From Eutypa lata (Eukaryota; Ascomycota; Sordariomycetes; Xylariales; Diatrypaceae), in contig JAKULF010000004.1 in assembly GCA_022661535.1 (NCBI GenBank), forward strand, positions 248,001 through 312,000: 64,000 nt of DNA, read 5' to 3'. Position numbers and translations under genes: made by a program. Under the pieces are notes generated by a model, which did no database searches, was not told the DNA's origin, and saw only the letters and a list, made by a program, of their open reading frames with translations. Positions 20,359 through 32,005 of this stretch are shown in pieces. Every line of letters begins with the position of its first letter. Position 1 is the first letter of the stretch.

Positions 20359-21658
20359 GACGGTTAGCCTGTTCCAAGGAAAACCTGTTGGCATGTTGGA
20401 GGGTGGGTTGATCCCCCCATAAGGAGTTACAACAAAGGAAAAGACTATGCTTTGTAGATTTGCCTCGGAAGAAGGCACTGAAGGGACTTTGTTATGTTGA
20501 GAGGAATGATTCTGTACAAGTATTCTGCCTTCATTGATTAGCTAGCTACCTACCTACCAAAAATTTGGCGAGACAGTTGATAATAGATTGTATGAAAACC
20601 CGACGACGTATAGACGAGGACTGTGATAGGTAGTATGTATGCTTGGTCTTGAATCCTAACAGGGCCGCATTTATATCTCGGGACCTAGCTTGTGATGGGA
20701 CAGAGGCTTGCTTAGTCAAAGTTATCGATAACTTACCTGCACTGAATGGGGATGCTATCGGTAATGGGCGGCGAGGGAAGCGACAATCACTGAGTATGGA
20801 AGCAACATAGTTTCAAGAACAGGAACACGTAAGCTAGGATTCGGCTTTAGTTTTGGTAGGTACTTAGTCACAGCAATTCAGAAAGTGTAGTCAGTGTTTA
20901 GGTAGATTAGAAATGGGGAACCACGAGGGATTCACTGTATTGAAGAACTAACTAGAGTTCTATGCTACCTAAGAGGTAGTCAGTCGATCGGGCCAGTTCT
21001 TAAGGAGACAAGCCCGCCTTCCCCGTCGGTGTGGAGGTCTCGACGGAACCCCCTGCAAAATAGCCCCCCTTGCACAGAAACGGCGATGCGCCATTTCCTT
21101 GTGTCGTGCGAGCGGCTAGAAGGTTGGTTGGTTGGCTTAGATAGCTCGGGAAGGGAAACAAGAGCCACTCGAGTCTCCCAATAAGTCTTCAATGTAAGGC
21201 GTTAGTATGGGAGATTCCCATGACCATATCTCGCGCATGAGCAAGATGGGTAGGTAGCAAACATACCCTTGTTCAACCACCTATGTAAGTATGCATACCT
21301 TCAATGCGGGTAGAATGGCAGGGGTGCTCTGCCGGCTGGAGGGGAGAACCTCCTAGGGTGACCACGGATGCCTCGCAGACCAGATCCGATCGTACCAAAG
21401 GTTCAGAATGTAGAGGTTCGGAATGAAGTTGGTTCCAACCTATCGCGGCCATGGCTTCTAAACCCTCGGAAACCAACCAAAGCGACCTCAACTGCCCTTC
21501 AAAAGCTCAGCTCCGGAAATGGTCCAGGTTCGATGACATGAGACCTGGATACGGAGCTCAAGCTAGCCAGCCGAGGCTGCAAAGGCGGGCTGTCTGTAAG
21601 TCGAATCGCAAATAAATAGTCTAAGTCGTGAGAAGACAAGATAAGACAGAAACAGGAA
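20359..21658. other. intergenic, no gene seen
   Basis: 3' flank of the RdRP gene and 3' flank of LRP1 (the two genes converge). It contains CTACCTACCTACC near 20550 and TAGGTAGCAAAC-type runs near 21250. Nothing else is recognised. Confidence 0.5.
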
Positions 21659-22425
21659 TCACTTGGAATCCTTCTTAGCCTTCTTCTCCTTGCGCTCTCT
21701 CTTCCTGCTCTTCTTGGCAGGGGGTTCGGTGGTGGTGGCCTGAGAGTCCAAACGGATGACATCCTCCGATTCCTTCTCCGACTCCTCCTTCTCCTCACCA
21801 CCACCACCAGCCTTGCGCTTACTGCTGCCACTGCCACTGCCTTTCTTCTGCTGCTTCTGCTTCTGCTGCTGAGCAGCCTTCAGGGCAGCCTTGGCGCGCT
21901 CCTTGGCGATCATCTCGGTCAGCTTGGTGTTGACCTCCTTGTTGTCGGCCAGGTCGGAGCGGAGGAAGCGGATGGCGGCCTCCTTGTTCAGGGTCTGCTC
22001 GGGCTTCCGGGGCGCCGCTGCTTCGGGAGGGCTCTCGATGTTCTTGATCTTCTCGAAGTACTGACGCACCCGCGTGAGCTCCTTGAAGACCGGGTGGTTC
22101 TTCGCGTCTACGGCGTTGAGGCGTAGTGAAGCTGGGAGATGAGATGAGATGTGTTAGTTATTTACTTAGTTACTTAGTTAAGTTACAATCATTCCGGATG
22201 TCCTTGGTTTGGGTCAGACATGCATGTCATGTGTGTGTATCACTTACAGAACAGCATGGACTCGATGGCGTAAGTCACTAGGACGTAGAGCTTGGCTTTG
22301 TCCAGTAGGGGTAGTTTGGAGGCTACGTCGGAGACGCTGCCGAGGAGGGGCTTGAGGGCGTCATCGAGGGTGTCGAGCTCACGATCTAGGCGGTCGATCT
22401 GAGGGAGTATATCGGTTACATCCAT
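21659..22425 (-). CDS. lrp1: exosome-associated C1D/Sas10 family protein LRP1 (Rrp47)
   Basis: Two exons, complement(join(21659..22131, 22248..22425)), encode 216 aa; the intron has GTAAGT and CAG ends. The N-terminal half matches the C1D/Sas10 fold (DILPQIDRLDRELDTLDDAL then LYVLVTYAIESMLF and VRQYFEKIK). The C-terminal half is a lysine-rich tail ending KKSRKRERKEKKAKKDSK-like, typical of the yeast Lrp1/Rrp47 and human C1D proteins. The protein binds the Rrp6 subunit of the nuclear exosome and assists processing of rRNA, snoRNA and snRNA 3' ends. It converges on the RdRP gene. Confidence 0.9.
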
Positions 22426-23475
22426 TTTTGGGGGTTTCCAGTGGTCGCAGGGTATTGATTTGAAGTTTCGTAAACGGTAGGGTGAGTCTAGAGGGTATGG
22501 TATCTGAAATGACGACAGTGAGAGATTCAATGGGTGTTGAACGGAAGCGCATCTTTGGCTTGACTTCACTTAACTAGAGGAATGGAAATTATAGCGGTAG
22601 TTAAGGGCAGAATTAACTGATATGCAACTACGAGAATATGACGGAAAAGAAGTTGATGCTTTTATCGATGCAATTAACTAGCCTTGGTCCGGGACCCATT
22701 AAAATCGGAGCCGGCGCATTTTGAGTCGAGAAAAAAAAATTGTCGAAGCCGTCATGAAAGACAGACCTCCCTAGGTGAGGGTCCTGTCCCGTCCCGTCCC
22801 TTTTCATGGTTTATAAGGACCCAACTTGACGATTCATCTACCCCGTGGCTCATATATTTAGGTATTTATGTGGTTAGAGCCCAGTTGATTTGTATTATTA
22901 TTTTATTATTACCATTGCCACTGGAGTGGATCGTATAATAGTAACTGCATAACTGTATAGTTACTTCATTTTGCATTTTAAATTCTTTTTTTATTTCGAA
23001 CTTCGATTCCCTCCCCCAAATGGTTCCAGGTTCGGTTTGGTTATCCTGACCCCCCGACGTCGACGTCAACCCGCCCCAAACGACATGATATCGCATATCT
23101 AATCACGACGAAACAAAGACAAAGCCATTCAACCTGTCTTCATACTTCCTCCGCCAGCCTCTTTCGCGGGCTGCTCCAGCGCGAATACCGAACACATTCA
23201 CGACATGCCTCCGCGATAACCTCTTTGCGGGCCGGGGGGCCACCAAGCACATTTCCGCCGTCGCCACCACCACCACCACCCAGAGTCTTCCTCCACGCCC
23301 GGACGGTTTCCCTCTCTACCCCCCTCTATACCATCCTCCCACCTTGAAGTCTCAGCGACCTTCGAGAGCAGCACCACCTACCCATCCATTTTATAGTCCA
23401 CCGCCACCCGATGGCAAACAACCTCCGCCACCGGAGAACGGCCAAGAACAAAAAGCTTCAAGTGCTGCTGCTGGT
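22426..23475. other. divergent promoter region, no gene seen
   Basis: This separates LRP1 (minus) from the ketopantoate-reductase-like gene (plus). A frame open from 23344 continues into the next gene but has no ATG; the nearest upstream ATG (about 23206) is followed by a stop after four codons and may act as a tiny upstream reading frame. CCGTCCCGTCCC-type runs occur near 22785. Confidence 0.4.
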
Positions 23476-24843
23476 ATGGCAGAAGCCACTACTGAAACCT
23501 CCTCGGGGCCATATAATTATGAAACCATCGAGGATCCACCACCGCCGCCTCTCCAGCTGTCGAGACAGATACATATCATAGGCTTCACTACAAAAGCCAG
23601 GTTCATCGCCCACTCGCTCGCACATATACCTCAAATACCGCCAGTCAGGATGTTGACGCACCACTACCCATCCGCCTCGACGAAATGGTTCCTAGAAGGC
23701 AAGGCCATTGAACTGCACGACGCCCGCGGCAACCTCATATCTTCCCATCCGATCCTCTGCCCCGAGTACATAGGGCCCCGAATGGGTGTGCCCACCATCT
23801 CCCGTTGGCAGGGCGAGGTCCTCGACAACATCATAGTCAACACGAGCTCGGTGGCTCTCTACCCTACCTTGCGGGCTCTCCGCCACTGCATCGACAACCG
23901 CACTGTCATCTGCCTGATCCACGAGGGGCTAGGGGTCGCTGAGAAGCTCAACGAGGATGTATTCGACGACCCGGCTTTCAGACCTACGTACGTGCTTGGG
24001 CATCTGACCCACAAGCTATCGAGACACATGGGCAAGGCCATGGCATTGCGGAATAAGAGTTCCAACGGGGTATTACTACTCTCCACATCACCTCGAGCAG
24101 CAGAAGAGGGAATAGACGAGAGAGAAGACACTACTGGCCATAGGAGCCTAGAACTAGCCCAGCGCAAGCACATCATGGGCCTCCTCTCCACGAGCGAAGC
24201 CCTCCACCCCGTCGGGCTCTCCTGGACGAAATTCCTCCACCGCAAGCTCCCCGGCATGATCTGGTCCGCGGCCGCCGACACGACCTCGGTCATCCTGGGG
24301 TGCCGGTACGACCAGATCCTGGAGGACTCGCACGCGCGGAAGCTCTGGAACGGCCTCCTGGACGAGACGCTGCACATCGCGGCGTCGCTGCCGGAGTTCC
24401 AGGCCCAGAACCAAAGCCAGGACGCGCGACCAGGGCAAGGACAAGGGCACGAGGAGAAGTGGCTGGCGCCGTTCCTCCACCGCCGCGACCAGTTCCGCGC
24501 CTCCCTGGGGCGGAGGCTCCGCCGCCGCCGCACCACGTACAGCGAGTGGATCTCGGCGATCCGGCGGGGCGACGTCACGCCCGTCAACTTCGTCAACGGG
24601 TACTTCGTCAAGCGGGCGCAGGAGCTGGGCCTCGACCACAAGATCAACAGCATGGCCATCTCGATGGTCAAGGCGAGACACCAGGCTAGGCTCCGGGAGC
24701 TCAGGAGCGATATCCCGTTCGGCTATCGGCCGTATATGAGCGATGGGGATCGCCTTGGGGGTAGGGAGTTCGAGGGGAATGATTATGGGGGGGATGGTGG
24801 GGATGGTGGGGGCGAGGATTGGGACTTTGATTTGGATCTTTGA
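23476..24843 (+). CDS. ketopantoate reductase (ApbA/PanE)-fold protein, diverged
   Basis: 455 codons in one exon, starting at the first in-frame ATG (MAEATTETSS). The body follows the plan of fungal 2-dehydropantoate 2-reductase-like proteins: a Rossmann-type start (IHIIGFTTKARFIAHSLA), a conserved middle (LIHEGLGVAEKLNEDVF then YVLGHLTHKLS) and a helical C-terminal domain with VNGYFVKRAQELG near the end. The usual GxGxxG cofactor loop is replaced by GFTTKA, so NADPH binding may be weakened or lost. The family also includes proteins with non-enzymatic roles such as yeast Cbs2. The C-terminus is Gly/Asp-rich. Function is therefore uncertain; fold assignment is fairly sure. Confidence 0.75.
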   Translation: MAEATTETSSGPYNYETIEDPPPPPLQLSRQIHIIGFTTKARFIAHSLAHIPQIPPVRMLTHHYPSASTKWFLEGKAIELHDARGNLISSHPILCPEYIGPRMGVPTISRWQGEVLDNIIVNTSSVALYPTLRALRHCIDNRTVICLIHEGLGVAEKLNEDVFDDPAFRPTYVLGHLTHKLSRHMGKAMALRNKSSNGVLLLSTSPRAAEEGIDEREDTTGHRSLELAQRKHIMGLLSTSEALHPVGLSWTKFLHRKLPGMIWSAAADTTSVILGCRYDQILEDSHARKLWNGLLDETLHIAASLPEFQAQNQSQDARPGQGQGHEEKWLAPFLHRRDQFRASLGRRLRRRRTTYSEWISAIRRGDVTPVNFVNGYFVKRAQELGLDHKINSMAISMVKARHQARLRELRSDIPFGYRPYMSDGDRLGGREFEGNDYGGDGGDGGGEDWDFDLDL

Positions 24844-25866
24844 TTTAGATCTTTGATGGGGTGGGATGAGATAGGATAGATGATGGATGGGCGGGAGAAT
24901 AAAGGACGATGGTCTTTACGCGAACTCGAATCAATCAATCCATTGGATGAATGGATGGTTATATAGATGGATGTATTATACAGGAAGGGATGCAACGTGA
25001 TCGGTCATCATAGATATCACGGCGTATCATGCACACAACATTCAGCATAACATACCTAGTTAGGAGGAGCCCCTATTCACGCATGCATGCATAGCATGAA
25101 CCTTGTAAATACATAACCGTTAAGAGATAGAAATAATGTTCTTATGTCGATATGGCAATGAAGCATACCATAGAATAGATGGAACAATCAACACACTCAA
25201 GGAATTTCAGCAGTGCTCAGTCTCGTTTTGGGGGGGGTAGGTAGTAAATAATTGTAGCCCAGGCCCAAGATACAGCAGTGAAGATCTATGAGATCAAAGA
25301 AAGACATATCAACAGCTACACAGCTTGAGCAGATCACGAAGAGCCAGTGAATAATGGAATATATGCTTGCGTTAGTAGTGATATTGCTACGAGGCTATGA
25401 TCGAATGGCCTCTTACATGATGCTGTATATTTGGCTAGGTAGATAAGGAGAGCCTTGATTCCAGAGCAGATGCATATATACATCGGTTTCAACATAATAG
25501 TTGCAAACTCCTACAATGTATCTACTGTGAAGAAGGCAGCTTGGGTATAATATCAACGGGCTTAAGTTTTTATTAGTTCTTTTACTCGATCTAACTATTC
25601 GTCACACCGCCATGCAAGCGGAAAGACAACTATTTAGTACATACAATCACTTCCTTTAAACTTCCTTGTGCAAGGCAGGTAGGTAGGTGTCTGTCTGCAT
25701 AGAATATGCCAGTGTAACATCCATCATGGGACGGAAATGTCCAAGGCCCCCAAACTGCAAAGCGAATAATTAACTGTATATTAGATTAAGCAAAGATTGG
25801 AATCTTCGGACTAAGCTCTATCGATACCAGAGCAGTGCTTTAAGGTACAAGTAGTGATGCCTTGGA
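24844..25866. other. intergenic, no gene seen
   Basis: 3' flank of the preceding gene and distal upstream region of the next. It contains a GGTAGGTAGGTG run near 25680. No RNA gene or mobile element recognised. Confidence 0.5.
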
Positions 25867-26039
25867 GCCATAATAGGAACCGCTCTCAGGCACACGTTTT
25901 CTTCCTATTGTAATAACCAAGGTGGCCATAATAGGAACCATTCCCAGGCACACGTTTTCTTCCTATTGTAAAATCTCTTGGGGCCATAATAGGAACTACT
26001 CTCAGGCATCCATCTTCCTATTGTAAAAATTAAGGTGGC
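25867..26039 (+). repeat. three tandem hairpin repeats of about 58 bp
   Basis: Units start at about 25867, 25924 and 25983. Each begins GCCATAATAGGAAC, continues through CTCTCAGGCA, and ends TTCCTATTGTAA. Within each unit AATAGGAA and TTCCTATT are exact inverted repeats about 25 bases apart, so each copy can form a stem-loop. The stems are conserved while the loops vary. They lie about 660-830 bp upstream of the next start codon. Confidence 0.85.
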
Positions 26040-26697
26040 CTACAAGACGTTGCATACTTTGATACTTCAGCTCGTCCCTTTGACACCTACCTACCTACCT
26101 ACCTACTTAACCTACTCTTTCATTCACCCAGACAGACAAACATCCTTTACATGAATCAACTCTCAACTTCGGTTTAACTCAACCTATCCATATGTCGATT
26201 TGAGGATCGTATTCAATTGCCATCTGTCTACCTACCTACAAATCTGCCTACTTACTTTAGGTTACCTTAAATTGAGTCTTGTGACAGTCAAGGCAGTTAC
26301 ACCTGTATGACATACCTGACGCCTGAGGACATCAAGAATTAGCGAGTTCTTGCATTCACTCACTCTTCTTGCCTTATCTTAGGCAATCAACCGGTTATCC
26401 TGCAGCAAACAATATTTCCTTCACCTACTTAAGTACCTACCAGCCTACCTCTATTTACCTACCTAAGGTACTTGACCGTCTCTATCCTTTGGGCAATCCA
26501 TTGTCCACCACTTATCTACCTACCTAGGTATTGTCGACTACTTAGGTAGTTATCCTTCAAGGCATTGAATCCCATCTCAATACTTATCCATCCTAATTCC
26601 CACTTCTCATTTTACCTTCACATGCATACACTACAAGACTCCTGAACATCGGACAATACAGTTGCTGCAACCAAAGGCCAACGTGATCCCTTCTAGG
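26040..26697. promoter_or_regulatory. upstream region with many TACCTACC runs
   Basis: This 650-bp region holds at least five clusters of ACCTACCTACC or its complement (26086, 26228, 26440, 26460, 26518), including the palindrome-like CTACCTACCTAGGTA. Such runs recur in most intergenic regions of the window but are densest here. Confidence 0.5.
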
Positions 26698-29600
26698 ATG
26701 GACGAGAAGTCAGGAGACAGCCATCAGAAATCACCCAGTCATTCACTAAACGACGACAACAAAAACGCGAAGGACCGACAAGAATTGCCACCTCACATAC
26801 AAGACAATCTGCCTCGGGTCACCCCTGCACCTATCATCTCTGGTTTCCAGATGGCGTTCCTACCACAATTACGCGGCGTAGGATCTAGTAAACCCGACGC
26901 TCCAGCCCCTGAGAAGCAGCAGCAGAGTCAGAGCAGCCATGGTAATGACAACTTGAATAATGGCACCATCGCCGGCAGCAGCGACGACAGCAGCAATGCC
27001 AAGAACCAATTTGATGTCAATGATCCCTGGCCCTTCCCCCTCAGCAAAGAACAAGACCCGTTCGCATGTGAGATCGACCCTGACAGAATCTACTTGCACG
27101 GTGGCATGGGCCCAGCCATGACACCCCCTAAGCACGTCGCCTGGTCCTTCGGGATCTCCCTACCCCTGCTGCCCAACATACCACCGCGGAATGACAGCAA
27201 GACCGTATACAGGATGATGACGGCGGCCCAACGGCGGGCATTCTTCGAATCGGTGCCCGAGCACGAGAGAGCGCTCGGCTTCGCACGCATGAAGGATCGG
27301 ATCCAGATCGAGTATCTGAACCGGTTGAACACGATTGATCATCACGGCAGGTTTGATACGGCGTATCCACTGGTTCCCAGACGGCGTCTTCTCTATGGAA
27401 GTTTTGTTGACGATCCTCGACCTTGGGAGTTCGGGAGGGATATCCCTTACGATAACAACCTTACCCCTAGTGAGATGGCGAATGAGTCGCCACGCCAACA
27501 GGGTCAGACATTTGAACCGCATCGGCCATTCCAAGTACCACAGATGCCACGGATGCATCAACAGAAATTGCAACAGACGCAAGGCCAACGGATCCTGGCG
27601 CAACGGATACAAATGAATCGGATGGGACTGCTACGGTCACTGCAACACCCGCTGTCTATGCCACGACTAGCATCTAGCAACTCTGCACCTGACAACGTTG
27701 CAAGACCTTTGTACCAAGGGTTTAACCCTCCTCCCAGTACCTTCGATTATCCCCTTCATGGGTTTACTATGAAAACGCCATCTACTTCACCCTGGATTAA
27801 CACGATGAAACCCTCCACACCCTCTAACCAAAGAAACACCAACATCAATGCCAATGACAATGCCAATGCCAACACCAGCAGTTCTGGATCGGATAGTGGT
27901 AGTGATAGTGGTTTATTTGGCCAGAAGACGCCAGCAGCAACTATCGGTGCTGGTCTATCTAGTAACCAAACAGCGGCCCCTCACTTTGACCGGAGTGATA
28001 TGTTTTATCGTCCTGTTATCGAAAACGACTATGGCCATCGCCCCTTAGAGATGCCACATCTCAGTGCAATGCGGTCGAACACCAACAATAACAACGCTGG
28101 CACGGGCTGGTCAAACAACGTGGTGGGACAAACCATGGCGGACAACAACCACCGCAGTAAGACCGCATATTCTATGTCTTCGCCCGAGTCCAACATGCCT
28201 GCACAAACCATGCACAACTACCCCTACAATAAAGTACATGCTATGTCCCCGATTTGGACATCATCATCATCATCGAGAACATACAGCGGGCGTTCACAAG
28301 TCATGCCAAGCGCATCGACTGATTCTTATCCGTATCAACCGCGCAAGGCAACGGACGAACACAAATATAAGTCGGCTCAGTTTGCTCCGGCCCCTCCAGT
28401 TATCCCACAGATTCCTACATCCCACAGACTTCTCCGAATCCCGAATCTCAGGGATTCCTGGAAATACACGCCGCATAAGAAGGAGCAAATTCGTCGTCGT
28501 CATCACCGCATTTCTCTCGCAGCACGTAGACAGGTCATGGTGGCGCGTGCAATGGGTGCAGCAGGCATGGACTCCGTTAACCTCAATAGTAAGGGGAAGG
28601 GGTTTGGTGCTGAAGGAGACATGGACAACGTCGAACTCGAACGTCATCGCGATGATGACCACTGTGACCCGAGGATCCTCCATATCAAGAAAGCTGGGGT
28701 CATGGAGGTGGACGGCGGCAAGGACTGGGAGAAGGCGAACGAAACTAAGCCGAACCAGCCGAGCGAGAAGACTGTCCCACCGCAGATGAACGAGTCCCTT
28801 CTTAGGGCCATCGAGCGCGGAGATTACAGGGACGGGCCCCCATGGCAAAGCCGGGTACCTAGTCATATTCTTGATGCTTTGTATTCTGATGTTGGTGGTG
28901 CTCCATCTACTGATGTGGCTGATCCTTCGTCTGCTATCGTTGCCGATTCTTCGCCTTTTGACGGCGCTATCAATGCTGCTTCGTCTGCTACAGTCGCCGA
29001 AGCCTCGTCATCTCCTAACGTCCCTGATCCCTCGTCATCTTCTAATTTCGACGTGAACATGGATATTGATACCGAAAAGCTCTCGGACCTGAAATCAACC
29101 ATGGAGCCCTGGGATGCGAGTAAGTGATCTTTTGTTCTCCCACCTTTCCTTCGTTTTCTCCTAGCTGCCTACTCTCCCTTCCCTCCCCATCTCCCATCAG
29201 CACACCCTTCTCTTAGGCCACTTAAATGAATACTTTCATTCCTTACCAAGCCAATTGAACCAACTAACCAAACTCACAGTGCATACATTCCTCACTATCA
29301 ACCGTGCCTCTTACCCAACCGCTAAGTCCTTCCTAAGCGCCTGCGAGACTCTCCGCCACCGCTGCCGCACTCAATGGGGCATGACGCTGACTCGGCCCTT
29401 CGCTACGTCCCACCTGATCCGAGCGATGCGATCGCATGCGCCAGAACTGGCAGAGGCACTGAGACAGGCCTGGCTTGAGAAAGAAGTAGGGTTTGAGGGG
29501 GTCGTTGCTCTTATTTCTGGCTACGACAAGTTGGACGGGGAGAATAAGATGAACGTACTGATTGGCGACTTGACGGTCGCACAGTGGTTGGGCGTCGAGT

Positions 29601-29767
29601 CTGAGCATGAAGATGAGGCCGGTGGTGAGGGGAAGGAGACGGAGAAGTACACTAAACACGAACTCACGGGGAGCCGTGATATCGGTGCACTGGGCTTGAG
29701 CGACGAGCAGATCCGGGAGTTCGGCTTCACTCAGGAGGGTCCGGATGAGTATTCCTACGGTGTTTAG
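26698..29767 (+). CDS. large fungal protein of unknown function
   Basis: Two exons, join(26698..29119, 29280..29767), 969 aa; intron ends GTAAGT and CACAG, phase matches. The first ATG in frame is at 26698. I recognise no named domain. Residues about 110-270 look globular and conserved-like (DPFACEIDPDRIYLHGGMGP, AQRRAFFESVPEHERALGFA). The middle is long, disordered and rich in Asn, Ser and Gln, with a basic stretch KKEQIRRRHHRISLAARRQ near residue 600. A Val/Ala/Asp/Ser repeat-like stretch (ADPSSAIVADSS, ATVAEASSS) lies at about 745-790. The second exon encodes a compact C-terminal region (LTINRASYPTAKSFLSACE ... GLSDEQIREFGF). It may be a nuclear regulatory protein, but that is only a guess from composition. 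Confidence 0.7.
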
Positions 29768-30903
29768 CTGGATGCTCACGAACTATCGGATGTCCTCTTT
29801 CATCCCTTTCGGTGTGGGAACTGGCTGGTTAGGCTGTTGATTTTGCTGTTTTGCTACGGGGAAAAGGGGATGAGTTTACTAGTCTGCTCAACAACAACAT
29901 CAAGGGGATGGATGTTGAGTGGAGTTTTCATCATACATTTTGCCTGCTGATACCGAGAGCTCATGGAAAGGAATGAGCATAACTAGAGGTAGTAGGTAGG
30001 CTGGTAGGCTGGTTGGCTGGTATTGCATACGTATAGTCTCTGAGGTAGAGATGATCAGACGTTAAGCAAGGGGACCATCCTGTGTAACCAGCTATGTTGA
30101 GAGTTTGTAGCTAGCTAATGATATTCTTTGCTTTGAGAAAATGAAGTCATCGTGTCCTGGCTTAAGTTAATAAAGAGCCCTTGATACGTCGTAGTTTGGA
30201 TTAGTTACATCAAGCGGTGATGTCACGAAGATACATATATTCAGTTTCTTTCGGGCCTTGTATGGCTCTGAATAGCATACATAGTTAATTACAAAGCTGG
30301 TTTCCACGATTCTAAGCCGTATTTCGAAATTTGACGACGTAATTTATCTACTACCTATAAGATTGGTTTAGGATTTGTAACACGGAGGAAATAGGGAGTT
30401 TGGTTCACATGTAAAATGCAAGGTCTGGGGGGTATGCATAGAACCGGTAGTGGTTGAAGTTACCTACTAGAGTACATACATAACTAGAGAATATGAACAA
30501 ACCGGGAAACCTTTTACGACTGCTACTGGGTAGTAAATAAACATTTGTACGGTATTGGGAAAGCTTCCTGGAGAGTCCGGTGATATTTAGAGTGATATCT
30601 TCATAGGTCTTAGTCTGTATGATATTAAAAAAAGGTTTCAGGGGATTAAAGATCGACATTTGACTCTTCGTATAACTAGGTACACTTCACGATACATGCA
30701 TAATATTGAATTAGGTAAGCTTAGCTCTAATCCGTCATCCCACCTTGGCCTTGTATCACTCAAGTTTACCCCACCATACTTATAACTATAAGGTCCCTCC
30801 AGGCGCCCAACATAGTAATAGACCTACTTGATCGATTACGAAACGGAGAGACAGTCGCGTTCATTCCCGAAATTCCGAAGAGATCAGACAATAAATCAAC
30901 ATC
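29768..30903. other. intergenic, no gene seen
   Basis: AT-rich with a GGCTGGTAGGCTGGTTGGCTGG run near 30000. No RNA gene or protein family recognised. Confidence 0.5.
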
Positions 30904-31641
30904 ATGGAGGACGCAGAATTAGAGCAGGTAAGTACTTGCTTGCAGAGGGATGACACAACCTTAGACCATGCGATGACACCCCGCTTACCACCAACACCAA
31001 CGACGAATATAGATCCGAAAGGCTCGTCTCGAGCAACTGAAAGCGCAAGGCGGGGGCGGTAGTGGCAGCGGTGCAGGCAGCAGCCAACCAGGAGGCGGTG
31101 GACAGCAACAGGTTGAACAACAGAAGCAGTGAGTTTGCGCATTTACATATATACCCGTCTAGTTAGCGAAAGAAGAAAGAGATGGCTAACGAGTACCTAC
31201 GCAATATCATAGACAAGAAGGTAATGATTTCCAAACCTATGCTTTCTCTTCCTTCCACGAGAAAGAGAGAGAGAGAGAGAGTAACAACCGAGCGATACCA
31301 CAATCGAGCAAATATGAATTACTTGAACACTAACACCTAATTAATGCGATAAAACAAAAACAGCCGAAGCTCGCAAGTCGATCCTGAACCAGATCCTGCA
31401 GCCCGAGGCGGCGGACCGGCTGGGGCGCATCCGGCTGGTCAAGGAGCAGCGCGCGACCGACGTCGAGAACCGGCTCATCATGCTGGCGCGGACGGGCCAG
31501 CTGCGCCAGAAGGTCACCGAGGACCAGCTGAAGGAGCTGCTCAACGCGGTGGCCGAGAGCAGCCAGCACGAGGACAAGATCGTCGTGGATCGTCGCAAGG
31601 GCTGGGATGATGACGATGATGATGATTTGTTCGATTTGTGA
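30904..31641 (+). CDS. PDCD5/TFAR19-family DNA-binding protein
   Basis: Four exons, join(30904..30927, 31013..31128, 31213..31220, 31364..31641), give 141 aa in frame. The third exon is only 8 nt, yet both flanks have AG and GT and it restores the phase. The protein starts MEDAELEQIRKARLEQLKA, has a Gly/Gln linker, then the conserved helical core (ARKSILNQILQPEAADRLGR, ENRLIMLARTGQLRQKV) and an acidic end with DDDDDDDLFDL, all as in yeast Ymr074c and human PDCD5. Family members bind DNA or the TRiC chaperonin and are linked to cell death in animals; the fungal role is not well defined. Confidence 0.9.
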
Positions 31642-32005
31642 TTGCTCTTTATCTCAGGGGTCGGGAGTGGGAGGTGATAGGGGGGGGGGGGGGGGATGAA
31701 GAGGGAGAGGGAGAGGGTGTATGTGTATGCGTGTGGGCGAGTGAGGACAATAGGTTGCCGTGGTTCCATATGCATGGGAAACTGGGAAAGGGGAAAGGGA
31801 AAGGACAGGAAAAATTGAAGATGCAAGAGGGAATGGCACTACACGAATGATGGACACGGCATGGCATGGCGTTATTCAAGGGGTATTTCTAAGCGATGAT
31901 ATGCGATGCTATGCTCTTCACAAGACATGATAATGTCTTTGCGGCACATTAATATACAGCTATGGATGGACACATGACTTCAAGGCACACGTAATCCATC
32001 TCTCT

